A DNA stretch of 7,853 nucleotides from Euryarchaeota archaeon UBA346 (GTDB lineage Archaea > Thermoplasmatota > E2 > DHVEG-1), in NCBI GenBank assembly GCA_002496355.1, contig DAJP01000093.1:32338-40190 (forward strand), given 5' to 3'. Below are positions 1-6,502 of this stretch, one piece after another; the stretch's first letter is position 1, and every line of letters begins with the position of its first letter. The notes beneath the pieces are model-generated. The model was not told where the DNA came from and searched no databases. It saw only the letters and a list, made by a program, of their open reading frames with translations. The translations under genes were made by a program, and so were the position numbers.

Positions 1-1904
1 AGTAAGACTTCATTCATTTTCCCATTTGCCATATCACAGGCATTATACGCGGTCATCGACCCATGCACGTTCGTGATATCATCATCTAGCATCACTTGAT
101 CGTAGTATCCACCTTGACTACCATCATAAACGATTCCATCAGTTGATGGCCAAAACGCTCCTTCCCAAGGTACCAGATTGTCATTATCCTGGGCAACTCC
201 GTTATCTGAGGTGCGAACCGCGATACCGCTCCCACCACCATGACAACTGAAATAGAGGAACACCGATCCGTTGTTGAGATCTTCAACAAACCCGCAATTT
301 GGAACATCCGGCTGTGAAGGGTGACTTCCTGGATGTGCATCAGCACCTGAGTGGAAATGTGCCTCATAGCTTGAAAGAAAAGAAGCAAATTGCCCTGGGT
401 CACAGTCAGGACCATTTCCGGGTCCTGGAGGAAGAACTGGTGAGAGATCTGGCATATTGTCATGGATGTCCTGCCAGGGGAAATTCCCATTCTCAGCGCA
501 CCAGCCCTGGAACGGCCATCCGAAAATCTCATTGACGATATGGTTCCCACCCCAGTTGTCCACACCACTGTTCGCAGTATGTTCCACCTCATACGCATTC
601 ATCGAGAGAGTCACGTGTTTTGGTCGCGGGTTCGAAAATATCGTTGCCCGATACAGGGTATCCCGGTTCGTCAGGGCGATATTGTCAATGAATCCTAGTG
701 GCATCCTCCCAGGCACTGCACCAGGATCGGTGAGTCGAGAAGGATCCCCGCTGATCGCGCGTTCAAAGGTCACGTCAAATCCGTTCACCGGATCATAGTA
801 TGGCTGAGTGTTAAAGGTGATGACCGTCTCAAGGTTCTCTGAATCATTTCCCCCTATCTCGTCTAGCCATGTGTAGAACTGCTCTGCGATTGTTTCCTCA
901 CCTTCGCGATACTCATTTGGAAGACTCATCGGTTCACGTAATTTATACGGGCTGAGCTGTGAGGCAGTCAGGCTGGTGAACGTCTGATATGCCACCTGCT
1001 TCATCAATGAAGGGAGAAATAGAACGTATCCCCCATAACATGCTGCAGCCATCGACGCGGGGAGATTCTGCCAGTTCTCAAGAATGCCACAGAGCGTTGA
1101 TCCACCGGTGATACCCCGTACAAGAGATACGATGTTTTCCTGTGTCACACAATCACTTTCTATGCTTAGACCTGCCGCGATGAGTTGATTGGTGATCCCC
1201 TGGGGCAGGGAGTCTCCAATTTCAACAAGAATCGCTTTCTTTGCCTCAAGTGAATCGATCACCGCAAGGGTATCAGATGAAATTGATGATGGCTCGGTTA
1301 ATAACAACGGGGCGTTAAAGAGCGACGCAAGAGATGCACCATTGGAAATACTTTCGATATCGCTCTCTGAAATGACCGGATCAAAATAGGGGACGATGAT
1401 GACATGATCAGATTTTTTCCAATCATGAGTTGCGATCTTGTTTGCGATACTTAGTGGTGTCCCATTGATTGTCGATATATGGTTTGGGTCTACCCCGTAT
1501 TTGTTGATGAGTAAGTTTTTTTCAAAATCTGGAACATCTCCAATAAAATTGATATCGGTCGCTCCATCCCATGTACTCAAATACGTTTCCCAATCATCAA
1601 CCATGTATTGCGTGGTTAAATCTGTTATCTTATCGGTGGTGAGCAGCGATTGGTACACGTATCCATCGTAATGGAAGACCGTCATAGGGATCGCTGTCAG
1701 AAAATTATATTCCGAATCCGTGTCATCCTCATTCATATGGACAACGTTTACCCGTGGAAGGAACATAACTGTCTCATGGTTTGGCGGCCAGGAGTTATTT
1801 TTTAACGATGCTGTCGTTGTCGCTGAACCAAGAGGTATGAACAACGAACTCAGAATCACTATGACGATAATATTGCTTAACACAATTCTGTTTTTTTGTC
1901 TCAT
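1..1904 (-). CDS. Secreted protein with cell-wall-binding-repeat-2-like region and C25/clan CD-like cysteine peptidase region (C-terminus outside window)
   Basis: An uninterrupted minus-strand frame gives 634 codons from the ATG at 1904 and leaves the window still open. Residues 1-28 form a signal peptide: basic MRQKNR, a hydrophobic core, then GSA before TTTAS. Residues about 85-260 resemble cell-wall-binding repeat 2 (PF04122): an INFIGDV strand near 119, then INGTPLSIANKIA, then NGASLASLFNAPLLLTEPSS, then AKKAILVEIGD. Towards the visible end, FLYFSCHGGGSG (His555) and SMTAYNACDMANG (Cys623) match the HG and AC blocks that carry the catalytic dyad in clan CD peptidases such as gingipains. 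The likely role is a surface-anchored or secreted protease. The His-Cys spacing of 68 residues is longer than the roughly 33 of gingipain RgpB, so a degenerate or non-peptidase relative is possible. The start is supported by a GGGGAG ribosome-binding site six bases upstream. The gene is certain; the domain calls are from motif reading only. Confidence 0.85.
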   Translation of the reverse strand, partial: MRQKNRIVLSNIIVIVILSSLFIPLGSATTTASLKNNSWPPNHETVMFLPRVNVVHMNEDDTDSEYNFLTAIPMTVFHYDGYVYQSLLTTDKITDLTTQYMVDDWETYLSTWDGATDINFIGDVPDFEKNLLINKYGVDPNHISTINGTPLSIANKIATHDWKKSDHVIIVPYFDPVISESDIESISNGASLASLFNAPLLLTEPSSISSDTLAVIDSLEAKKAILVEIGDSLPQGITNQLIAAGLSIESDCVTQENIVSLVRGITGGSTLCGILENWQNLPASMAAACYGGYVLFLPSLMKQVAYQTFTSLTASQLSPYKLREPMSLPNEYREGEETIAEQFYTWLDEIGGNDSENLETVITFNTQPYYDPVNGFDVTFERAISGDPSRLTDPGAVPGRMPLGFIDNIALTNRDTLYRATIFSNPRPKHVTLSMNAYEVEHTANSGVDNWGGNHIVNEIFGWPFQGWCAENGNFPWQDIHDNMPDLSPVLPPGPGNGPDCDPGQFASFLSSYEAHFHSGADAHPGSHPSQPDVPNCGFVEDLNNGSVFLYFSCHGGGSGIAVRTSDNGVAQDNDNLVPWEGAFWPSTDGIVYDGSQGGYYDQVMLDDDITNVHGSMTAYNACDMANGKMNEVL

Positions 1905-1910
1905 TTTTTT

Positions 1911-1916
1911 CTCCCC
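1911..1916 (-). promoter_or_regulatory. Shine-Dalgarno-like site for the secreted peptidase-like gene
   Basis: On the minus strand this reads GGGGAG, followed by six A residues and then the ATG at 1904. The spacing is right for pairing with the 16S rRNA tail. It is the clearest ribosome-binding site in the window and decides the start; the other genes look leaderless or nearly so. Confidence 0.65.
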
Positions 1917-1923
1917 TATCTCG

Positions 1924-1954
1924 ATATATAAGATACGAGCCTCTTCTATTTAAC
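1924..1954 (-). promoter_or_regulatory. Candidate archaeal promoter of the secreted peptidase-like gene (two possible TATA boxes)
   Basis: Two A/T elements precede the start at 1904. TTAAATA (1947-1953 read on the minus strand) would place the transcript start near 1925, giving a leader of about 20 bases that contains the GGGGAG site. TATATAT (1924-1930) is closer to a textbook TATA box but would place the transcript start on or next to the ATG. The first fits the ribosome-binding site better. Read-through from the upstream nicotianamine-synthase-like gene is also possible, because no minus-strand T-tract separates them. Confidence 0.45.
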
Positions 1955-2003
1955 TGTTGTTGATTTTAATTTTTTGACGAGCACATCACTAGAATCAGGT
2001 GAT

Positions 2004-2594
2004 TCATTCCTTTTTTGTAATCAACAAAGAAGAGCTTTTTTGGTGCGTGAGAACAGTACGTATGGAAAAATATGGAGAAAACTCCCGGGTTTGCAACAAG
2101 TGGATAACACCATGCCCAAGGTCCCTGCAGATGATCCTTGCCTCTGGTTTTGCATTTACCCTGAGATTTTGGAACACGCCATCAATAGGGGTAACGTTCG
2201 TTGCGATGAAAATGACATCAAAAGGGTGGACCGGATAGGTCGTCCCATCACCATACTCCACCATAATGCGGTCTGAAAGATGTTGCGATGCGATATATTG
2301 CTTCGCACGTTGTATCGCCTTTCGGTCGTTATCGATCGCGACGACCTTCACATGCGCCTCGGTAGCAGCTAGGATTGACATCGTAGGAAGAGAGCCACAT
2401 CCGATATGCAACACCTGGTCCTGCTCAGTCACCTCAGCTAGCTGGAACTCATCGACGAAAATATTTCCGATCCATTTTGTATACCATCGATGAACAAAAC
2501 GGCTTTTTACAGAGAACACCTCTAAGTAATAGTACAAAAAACACAAAAGCTTTCTTTTCCAGTTCAACATCCGAAATAACGAGTGTTTCTGCAT
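2004..2594 (-). CDS. Nicotianamine-synthase-like SAM-dependent enzyme (compact, class I methyltransferase fold)
   Basis: The protein has 196 residues. The SAM-binding core begins with VLHIGCGSLPTMSI (about 61-74), very like the GSGPLPLTSI block of nicotianamine synthases and staphylopine CntL. It continues with VVAIDND (84-90) at the acidic end of strand 2, YGDG, DVIFIATNV (126-134), and CRDLGHGVIHLL, which aligns with the RSA-HG block of that family. Family members transfer aminobutyrate, or sometimes methyl, from SAM; plant enzymes are about 320 residues and archaeal ones about 270. This one has only about 60 residues before the core, so most of the usual N-terminal helical domain is missing. 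It may therefore be a methyltransferase that kept the fold, not a true nicotianamine synthase. Residues 10-30 are basic and aromatic. A GTG directly before the chosen ATG (2597) is an equally possible start; the ATG at 2570 would be later. It is divergent from the adenylation enzyme. Confidence 0.75.
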   Translation of the reverse strand: MQKHSLFRMLNWKRKLLCFLYYYLEVFSVKSRFVHRWYTKWIGNIFVDEFQLAEVTEQDQVLHIGCGSLPTMSILAATEAHVKVVAIDNDRKAIQRAKQYIASQHLSDRIMVEYGDGTTYPVHPFDVIFIATNVTPIDGVFQNLRVNAKPEARIICRDLGHGVIHLLQTREFSPYFSIRTVLTHQKSSSLLITKKE

Positions 2595-2613
2595 CACCGG
2601 GCCTATGGATTCA

Positions 2614-2641
2614 ACAACAACAGAATATTAATAATTGTTGT
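2614..2641. repeat. Short inverted repeat in the divergent promoter region
   Basis: The arms ACAACAA (2614-2620) and TTGTTGT (2635-2641) are perfect 7 bp inverted copies separated by 14 bases, 21 bases centre to centre, about two helical turns. The repeat encloses the minus-strand TATA-like box and its right arm touches the plus-strand one, a good position for a dimeric repressor acting on both genes. The arms are simple CAA repeats, so chance is a real alternative. Confidence 0.35.
2624..2633 (-). promoter_or_regulatory. Candidate TATA box of the nicotianamine-synthase-like gene
   Basis: On the minus strand this reads TATTAATATT, centred about 34 bases before the ATG at 2594. A transcript start about 25 bases downstream would fall near 2603, leaving a leader under ten bases. 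No Shine-Dalgarno site is visible before the start, which agrees with near-leaderless translation. Confidence 0.4.
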
Positions 2642-2647
2642 ATAATA
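2641..2647 (+). promoter_or_regulatory. Candidate TATA box of the adenylation-enzyme gene
   Basis: TATAATA is centred 25 bases before the ATG at 2669, so the predicted transcript would begin on that ATG. This leaderless arrangement is the main reason for choosing 2669 over the upstream ATG at 2477, which would overlap the divergent gene. Confidence 0.45.
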
Positions 2648-2668
2648 GCACACAACGATGCAAAACTG

Positions 2669-4543
2669 ATGATACAAAAAAACGATTTCGATGTGATGAT
2701 TTCTTCAGAAACACCCGTTCCTAATCTCATCGTTAACAACATTGCTTCGCTTCTGTTCACCCGTTTACCTCATCGAGACGAACAATCCATTCTCATCCTG
2801 ACACATGTGGACGGAACATACGTCGAAGTGTCTTTACAGAAATTACGATACATCACCGCATCCTTGTACGAGGAATTTCAAAAAAAGAACATCAGACCAG
2901 GGGATACGGTCCTGCTTGCGACCTTATCCGTCAACACAGAACTGTACACGATCCTGTTATTCACTGGACTGGTCTCGTATGGCGCCCGAGTCCTCTTTCC
3001 TATGTTTGTTGAGACGACCGAACTGGATAACTGGATACAAAACACGAACTGTTCTGCAGTGATTTTCCCATCCGTTGAAATACAAAATCTACCTGGTTAT
3101 GAACGACAAAAACAGGTAATCAATGATATTCGGAGAATCGCAGAGAAACATCAGCTTCCTCTGTTCGATACCACTGAAGATTTCTGTCTCACTTCATTGT
3201 TAAATAAAACAGATCTTCCTAAGGAATATACGACGAACGCTCATGTACAAGCATGTTTAAACACAACAGATCCGACGACAGAAAGCGTCATCTTCACCAC
3301 CTCAGGGACCTCGGGTCGATCCAAACTCGTCCTCTACGAACAGGGGGCTTTTCTCAGAAACTGCCACTGCTGGCAGGCATCAGGATTATATGCCTGGGAA
3401 AAACTTGGAGGACGAAGCTTTCTTGACATCCTTCCTCACACCGTCAGCATCCGAGCTTTGTTGAACTCCTACTGGACCGGCTATCCACTCTGCATCGTAC
3501 AGACAGAATGGATTAAACAAAAACCACAAAAGCTCCTTCCGTTCCTTATCAAAATGCGTCCGGAAGTAATGACGCTTGCCCCCAACTCCTTTCAGTTCCT
3601 CCTCGAGCTCACTACGCTCGTCCCTGAGGTAAAAGACCTGGCGTTCTCCGAACTCAGGACTGTCGTATCCACAAGCGCACCCTACAGCAGCACTATTGCG
3701 GAGGGCATGAAAAAACAGTTCAATCTATCTCTCCACAATGCGTATGGATTAACCGAAACTCAGCAGGTGCTCACCACACTACTGACCGCCTCATCCACAC
3801 AGAATCTGGGTGAAATCGACATGGGAAAACCCATCGCCGGAGTCATCCTTGGCTTAAAAAAATACGACAAAGACCTGTACTTGCTTTATGTAAAATCCCC
3901 CTATGGCCATAAAGCCTTACTCACAGAAACCAAGAGTCCTGCAGAAGAGTTTTTCTCCACTGGTGACATCGTCAGATACAAAACACCAGATAACCTTTTC
4001 TATATCGGACGCGAAAACAAAGACTTCATAAAAAGTGGATTTGGGGCGAAGGTATCCATCGCATATCTCAGAGACTATTATCAGGATCTCTACCGAGATG
4101 CCCACCACATCGAATACATGGCCTATGAGACCTTTAACTTTTCAATAGGAATTGCCGCACTCATCTTTATTTCAGATTCGTCCCTTCCACAGGGGCGGGT
4201 CACTGATAAAAAAACCATACAAACATTTTACCATCGTATCATAACGATAAACAAGCGTCTCCACCAACGCCTTGAGCCATTTGAGTACGAGCAATGGACG
4301 ATCGCACGCTTCCTTCTGATAAACCACTCGGTTCCCAAAACCCATAAAGGGACGGTCTCAAGCTTCACCATCGATACGCTCTTTAACAAGGAAAAACATG
4401 ATCTTATTCATTCGAATAATCCGAAAACCGGTGTGAAAAACCTCCAACAGCTCAGCAGCGTCATTCTTCGATTACTCCTCCTATACACCCCGTTGAGATA
4501 CAAAAAAATAAGAAAACCACTCCTTCGGATTTTTCTTCGATAA
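2669..4543 (+). CDS. AMP-forming adenylation enzyme (ANL superfamily, acyl-CoA synthetase/ligase-like)
   Basis: The protein has 624 residues from this start. The family activates a carboxylic acid with ATP to an acyl-adenylate, usually then passing it to CoA or a carrier protein. Core motifs appear in order: A3 phosphate loop TTSGTSGRSK (210-219), A5 YGLTE (359-363), A7 STGD (430-433), and A8 hinge GRENKDFIKSG (447-457). The A10 block reads PKTHKGTVSS (556-565): the position of the usual catalytic lysine is Thr, with Lys two residues earlier. The last 30 residues are hydrophobic and basic and extend past the normal domain end, perhaps for membrane association. The frame is open back to an ATG at 2477, but those 64 extra residues are low-complexity (Ser/Thr/Gln/Asn) and overlap the divergent gene, so the leaderless ATG at 2669 is preferred; ATG 2696 is also possible. 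The substrate is unknown. It shares a promoter region with the nicotianamine-synthase-like gene. Confidence 0.85.
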   Translation: MIQKNDFDVMISSETPVPNLIVNNIASLLFTRLPHRDEQSILILTHVDGTYVEVSLQKLRYITASLYEEFQKKNIRPGDTVLLATLSVNTELYTILLFTGLVSYGARVLFPMFVETTELDNWIQNTNCSAVIFPSVEIQNLPGYERQKQVINDIRRIAEKHQLPLFDTTEDFCLTSLLNKTDLPKEYTTNAHVQACLNTTDPTTESVIFTTSGTSGRSKLVLYEQGAFLRNCHCWQASGLYAWEKLGGRSFLDILPHTVSIRALLNSYWTGYPLCIVQTEWIKQKPQKLLPFLIKMRPEVMTLAPNSFQFLLELTTLVPEVKDLAFSELRTVVSTSAPYSSTIAEGMKKQFNLSLHNAYGLTETQQVLTTLLTASSTQNLGEIDMGKPIAGVILGLKKYDKDLYLLYVKSPYGHKALLTETKSPAEEFFSTGDIVRYKTPDNLFYIGRENKDFIKSGFGAKVSIAYLRDYYQDLYRDAHHIEYMAYETFNFSIGIAALIFISDSSLPQGRVTDKKTIQTFYHRIITINKRLHQRLEPFEYEQWTIARFLLINHSVPKTHKGTVSSFTIDTLFNKEKHDLIHSNNPKTGVKNLQQLSSVILRLLLLYTPLRYKKIRKPLLRIFLR

Positions 4544-4559
4544 AACAAATGATACCATG

Positions 4560-4570
4560 TTTTTTTCTCT
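4560..4570 (+). terminator. T-tract terminator after the adenylation-enzyme gene
   Basis: Seven T residues followed by CTCT lie 16 bases after the stop codon, with no strong hairpin before them. This is the form of intrinsic termination typical of archaea. The next promoter begins about ten bases later. Confidence 0.4.
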
Positions 4571-4580
4571 CGGGAGACAT

Positions 4581-4590
4581 AAATTTATAG
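4581..4590 (+). promoter_or_regulatory. Candidate promoter of nnr
   Basis: AAATTTATAG contains a TATA box (TTTATA, 4584-4589) centred about 31 bases before the ATG at 4618. The predicted transcript start near 4612 leaves a leader of about six bases and no ribosome-binding site. It suggests nnr is transcribed separately from the adenylation enzyme. Confidence 0.5.
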
Positions 4591-4617
4591 AGCTCTACTT
4601 GTTTAACATTTTTCAGT

Positions 4618-6069
4618 ATGATTTCAGAAGCAGAAATGAAAGTCATCGATACAAACTCAGAGTACTTTGGAGTACCCACCCTGCAACTCATGGAGAACGC
4701 GGGAAAAAACGTTGCAGAGTTTGTGAGAAACCAAATCAAAGACACCAAAAAAAACATTCTTATTCTCTGTGGAACCGGGAACAATGGTGGAGACGGGTTC
4801 GTTGCTGCGCGATACCTCACCCAATATTACAAGGTTTCTGTCTTTCTCGCAGGCACTGAAATAAAAACCTCAATCTCAAAGAAAAACTACCAGAAACTAC
4901 AGACCTGTGACGTCAAAATCTCAACCTCGCCTCAGGACCTTGACAGTCTTTTAGCAGAAAACGACGTCCTTGTTGATGCACTGCTGGGAACCGGTCTGTC
5001 TGGTCCCCTCAAAGAACCCTACGCAACTATTGTAAAAAAAATCAATGACGCACAGAAAAAAATCATCATCTCCGTGGATGTCCCAACAGGTCTAGGCACC
5101 CTTACTGCCATCAGACCAGATGAAACGGTAACGTTCCATGACAAAAAATCCGGCATGACCGATCAGAACAGCGGCACCATCACCATTGTCGACATCGGCA
5201 TTCCTCAAGAGGCACTCACCTTTGTTGGACCCGGGGAACTCACGGTATACTATCCACGCCCTGCAAAAAAATCACATAAAGGAGATAACGGGGTAGTGCT
5301 CATCATCGGTGGTGGACCGTACATAGGAGCACCAGCCCTCAGTGGCCTTGCTGCGTTACGAACCGGTGTGGACCTTGTCTATATCGCGACACCACAACGA
5401 TCCTGGGAATCTGTCGCAGCGTTTTCACCAAACTTCATCGTCAAGGACTTGACCCAAGACATGTTCACCAAAATAGATATCCCTCTTATCGAAGAGCTTC
5501 TTCGCAAAAGCACTGGGGTGATCCTTGGTCCAGGGTTAGGGACTGCACCAGAAACCGAAGAAGCAATCATTCTTTTAGTACGACGCATTATTGCAGAAAA
5601 AAAACCTTTGGTCCTTGATGCGGATGCGATCAAACCAGTCGGGGGAAACCTTTCTCTCATAAAAAACTCCACAACCGTCGTCACCCCCCATGTCGGTGAA
5701 TTCAAAAAACTCACGGGAATCACTCTCCCACAGGACCTTGACGAGCGAATGACCCTTGTAAAAGAATGGTCAAAAAAGATAGGAGTCACGATTTTCTTGA
5801 AAGGATACCTGGATATCCTGAGCAATGGAATCAATATCAAACAAAATAAGGTCCATAACGAGGCGATGACGGTCGGAGGGACAGGTGACGTCCTGGCAGG
5901 CATCATCGGAGCACTGCTCTCAAAAGGAGTACGACCCTTCGAGGCTGTACGAGTCGCAGCATTCCTCAACGGGGAGGCTGGCAACGAGGCATTCCAGAAA
6001 AAATCCTATGGACTGCTCGCCACCGACATCATCGAAGAAATCCCCACCATCTTGAAAAAATATCTCTAA
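4618..6069 (+). CDS. nnr: Bifunctional NAD(P)H-hydrate epimerase / ADP-dependent NAD(P)H-hydrate dehydratase
   Basis: This 483-residue fusion repairs NADH and NADPH damaged by hydration. The N-terminal epimerase (about 1-215, YjeF_N) interconverts R and S hydrates; the C-terminal dehydratase (about 220-483, ribokinase-like fold) restores the S form, usually using ADP in prokaryotes. Epimerase marks are SEAEMKVID, LMENAG (24-29), GTGNNGGDGF (52-61), catalytic Asp120 in VDALLGTG, and VDVPTG (153-158). Dehydratase marks are KGDNGVVLIIGGG (221-233), GPGLG (304-308), LDADAI (333-338), TPHVGEF (356-362), and GGTGDVLAG (420-428) with the GTGD anion hole and likely base Asp424. Length and all key residues are normal, so both activities should be intact in the cytoplasm. 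The start is secure: it matches the usual family N-terminus and lies just after a TATA box. Confidence 0.97.
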   Translation: MISEAEMKVIDTNSEYFGVPTLQLMENAGKNVAEFVRNQIKDTKKNILILCGTGNNGGDGFVAARYLTQYYKVSVFLAGTEIKTSISKKNYQKLQTCDVKISTSPQDLDSLLAENDVLVDALLGTGLSGPLKEPYATIVKKINDAQKKIIISVDVPTGLGTLTAIRPDETVTFHDKKSGMTDQNSGTITIVDIGIPQEALTFVGPGELTVYYPRPAKKSHKGDNGVVLIIGGGPYIGAPALSGLAALRTGVDLVYIATPQRSWESVAAFSPNFIVKDLTQDMFTKIDIPLIEELLRKSTGVILGPGLGTAPETEEAIILLVRRIIAEKKPLVLDADAIKPVGGNLSLIKNSTTVVTPHVGEFKKLTGITLPQDLDERMTLVKEWSKKIGVTIFLKGYLDILSNGINIKQNKVHNEAMTVGGTGDVLAGIIGALLSKGVRPFEAVRVAAFLNGEAGNEAFQKKSYGLLATDIIEEIPTILKKYL

Positions 6070-6072
6070 CCG

Positions 6073-6088
6073 CTTTTTTTCAAAAAAC
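6073..6088. terminator. Bidirectional T-tract terminator between convergent genes
   Basis: The sequence CTTTTTTTCAAAAAAC gives a run of seven T on the plus strand just after the nnr stop. On the minus strand it gives six T, downstream of the convergent 103-residue gene. One short element could therefore end both transcripts, as U-tracts do in archaea. Confidence 0.5.
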
Positions 6089-6114
6089 AAGGACTGGACG
6101 AAACAAAATACTGA

Positions 6115-6426
6115 TTATTCCCATATCGCTTTGATTTCTTGATGCTTCACCAGTTCACCAGCGACCTGGTATAAAACCCATGCGAGGAACGCAGGTTCTT
6201 GTCTCATCTCCTCAGAAAGAGCGGTGGTTATCTTATTTTTCATCTCCTGCTCTATTCTATCAGGGTTCTTCGGCCATTCGGCGTACTGGTATTTCTTCAT
6301 CCATTCCGCCGTTTGTTCTATCATCTCGGTCTTTCTATCAGCAAGCTTCCGAACCGCTTTCTCAGTTTTTTTTACAAACACTCCCGATGATTTCTTCTCC
6401 CACATCATTCTATCCTCATTTTTCAT
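6115..6426 (-). CDS. Hypothetical small charged helical protein
   Basis: The protein has 103 residues and I do not recognise its family. It is rich in Lys, Glu and Met, has no cysteine, signal peptide or membrane segment, and looks all-helical and cytoplasmic. Five tryptophans are spread along it (9, 42, 51, 83, 102). The first 50 residues are strongly charged (KKTEKAVRKLADRKTE), while the end is more hydrophobic (FLAWVLYQVAGELV, 80-93) and could pack as a core or pair with a partner. It converges on nnr and diverges from the exported membrane protein gene. A TATA-like box at 6454-6460 fits a start at 6426; ATG codons at residues 7 and 8 are alternatives. The plus-strand frames opposite it have no promoter or recognisable product, which favours this strand. 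It could be a small regulator or adaptor, but nothing in the sequence shows this. Confidence 0.6.
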   Translation of the reverse strand: MKNEDRMMWEKKSSGVFVKKTEKAVRKLADRKTEMIEQTAEWMKKYQYAEWPKNPDRIEQEMKNKITTALSEEMRQEPAFLAWVLYQVAGELVKHQEIKAIWE

Positions 6427-6453
6427 ATCGTCAGGGAAGATAAAAATCTTTAC

Positions 6454-6460
6454 TTTATGA
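6454..6460 (-). promoter_or_regulatory. Candidate TATA box of the small helical protein gene
   Basis: On the minus strand this reads TCATAAA followed by GTAAAG, centred about 31 bases before the ATG at 6426. The predicted leader is about six bases, matching the spacing seen for the other genes. The match to a TATA consensus is weak. Confidence 0.3.
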
Positions 6461-6469
6461 GAAAAAAAA

Positions 6470-6477
6470 CTTTTAAG
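6470..6477 (+). promoter_or_regulatory. Candidate promoter of the exported membrane protein gene
   Basis: CTTTTAAG preceded by a run of A residues resembles an archaeal BRE plus TATA box. It is centred about 30 bases before the ATG at 6503, predicting a leader of only a few bases; no Shine-Dalgarno site is seen. The element is a palindrome and could also bind TBP for the minus-strand gene, though the distance there is less good. Confidence 0.45.
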
Positions 6478-6502
6478 AACTCCTGTGTCATCAGCGGTTC
6501 AG

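Noticed and set aside
92..798. Several open frames of about 80 to 170 codons on both strands
   Set aside because: They overlap the continuous 634-codon minus-strand frame that has a signal peptide, ribosome-binding site and recognisable motifs; their translations are Arg/Ser/Pro-rich with no domain.
4461..4820. A 119-codon minus-strand frame across the adenylation enzyme/nnr junction
   Set aside because: It is antisense to the secure N-terminus of nnr and to its promoter, and shows no recognisable domain.
5379..5984. A 201-codon minus-strand frame opposite nnr
   Set aside because: It is fully antisense to the intact dehydratase domain, and its composition is that of a reversed coding strand.
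6180..6460. Plus-strand frames encoding hydrophobic, Phe/Ser-rich peptides that look like membrane segments
   Set aside because: They are mirror images of the charged minus-strand 103-residue gene: Lys and Glu codons read backwards give Phe, Leu and Ser. None has a promoter at the right distance.
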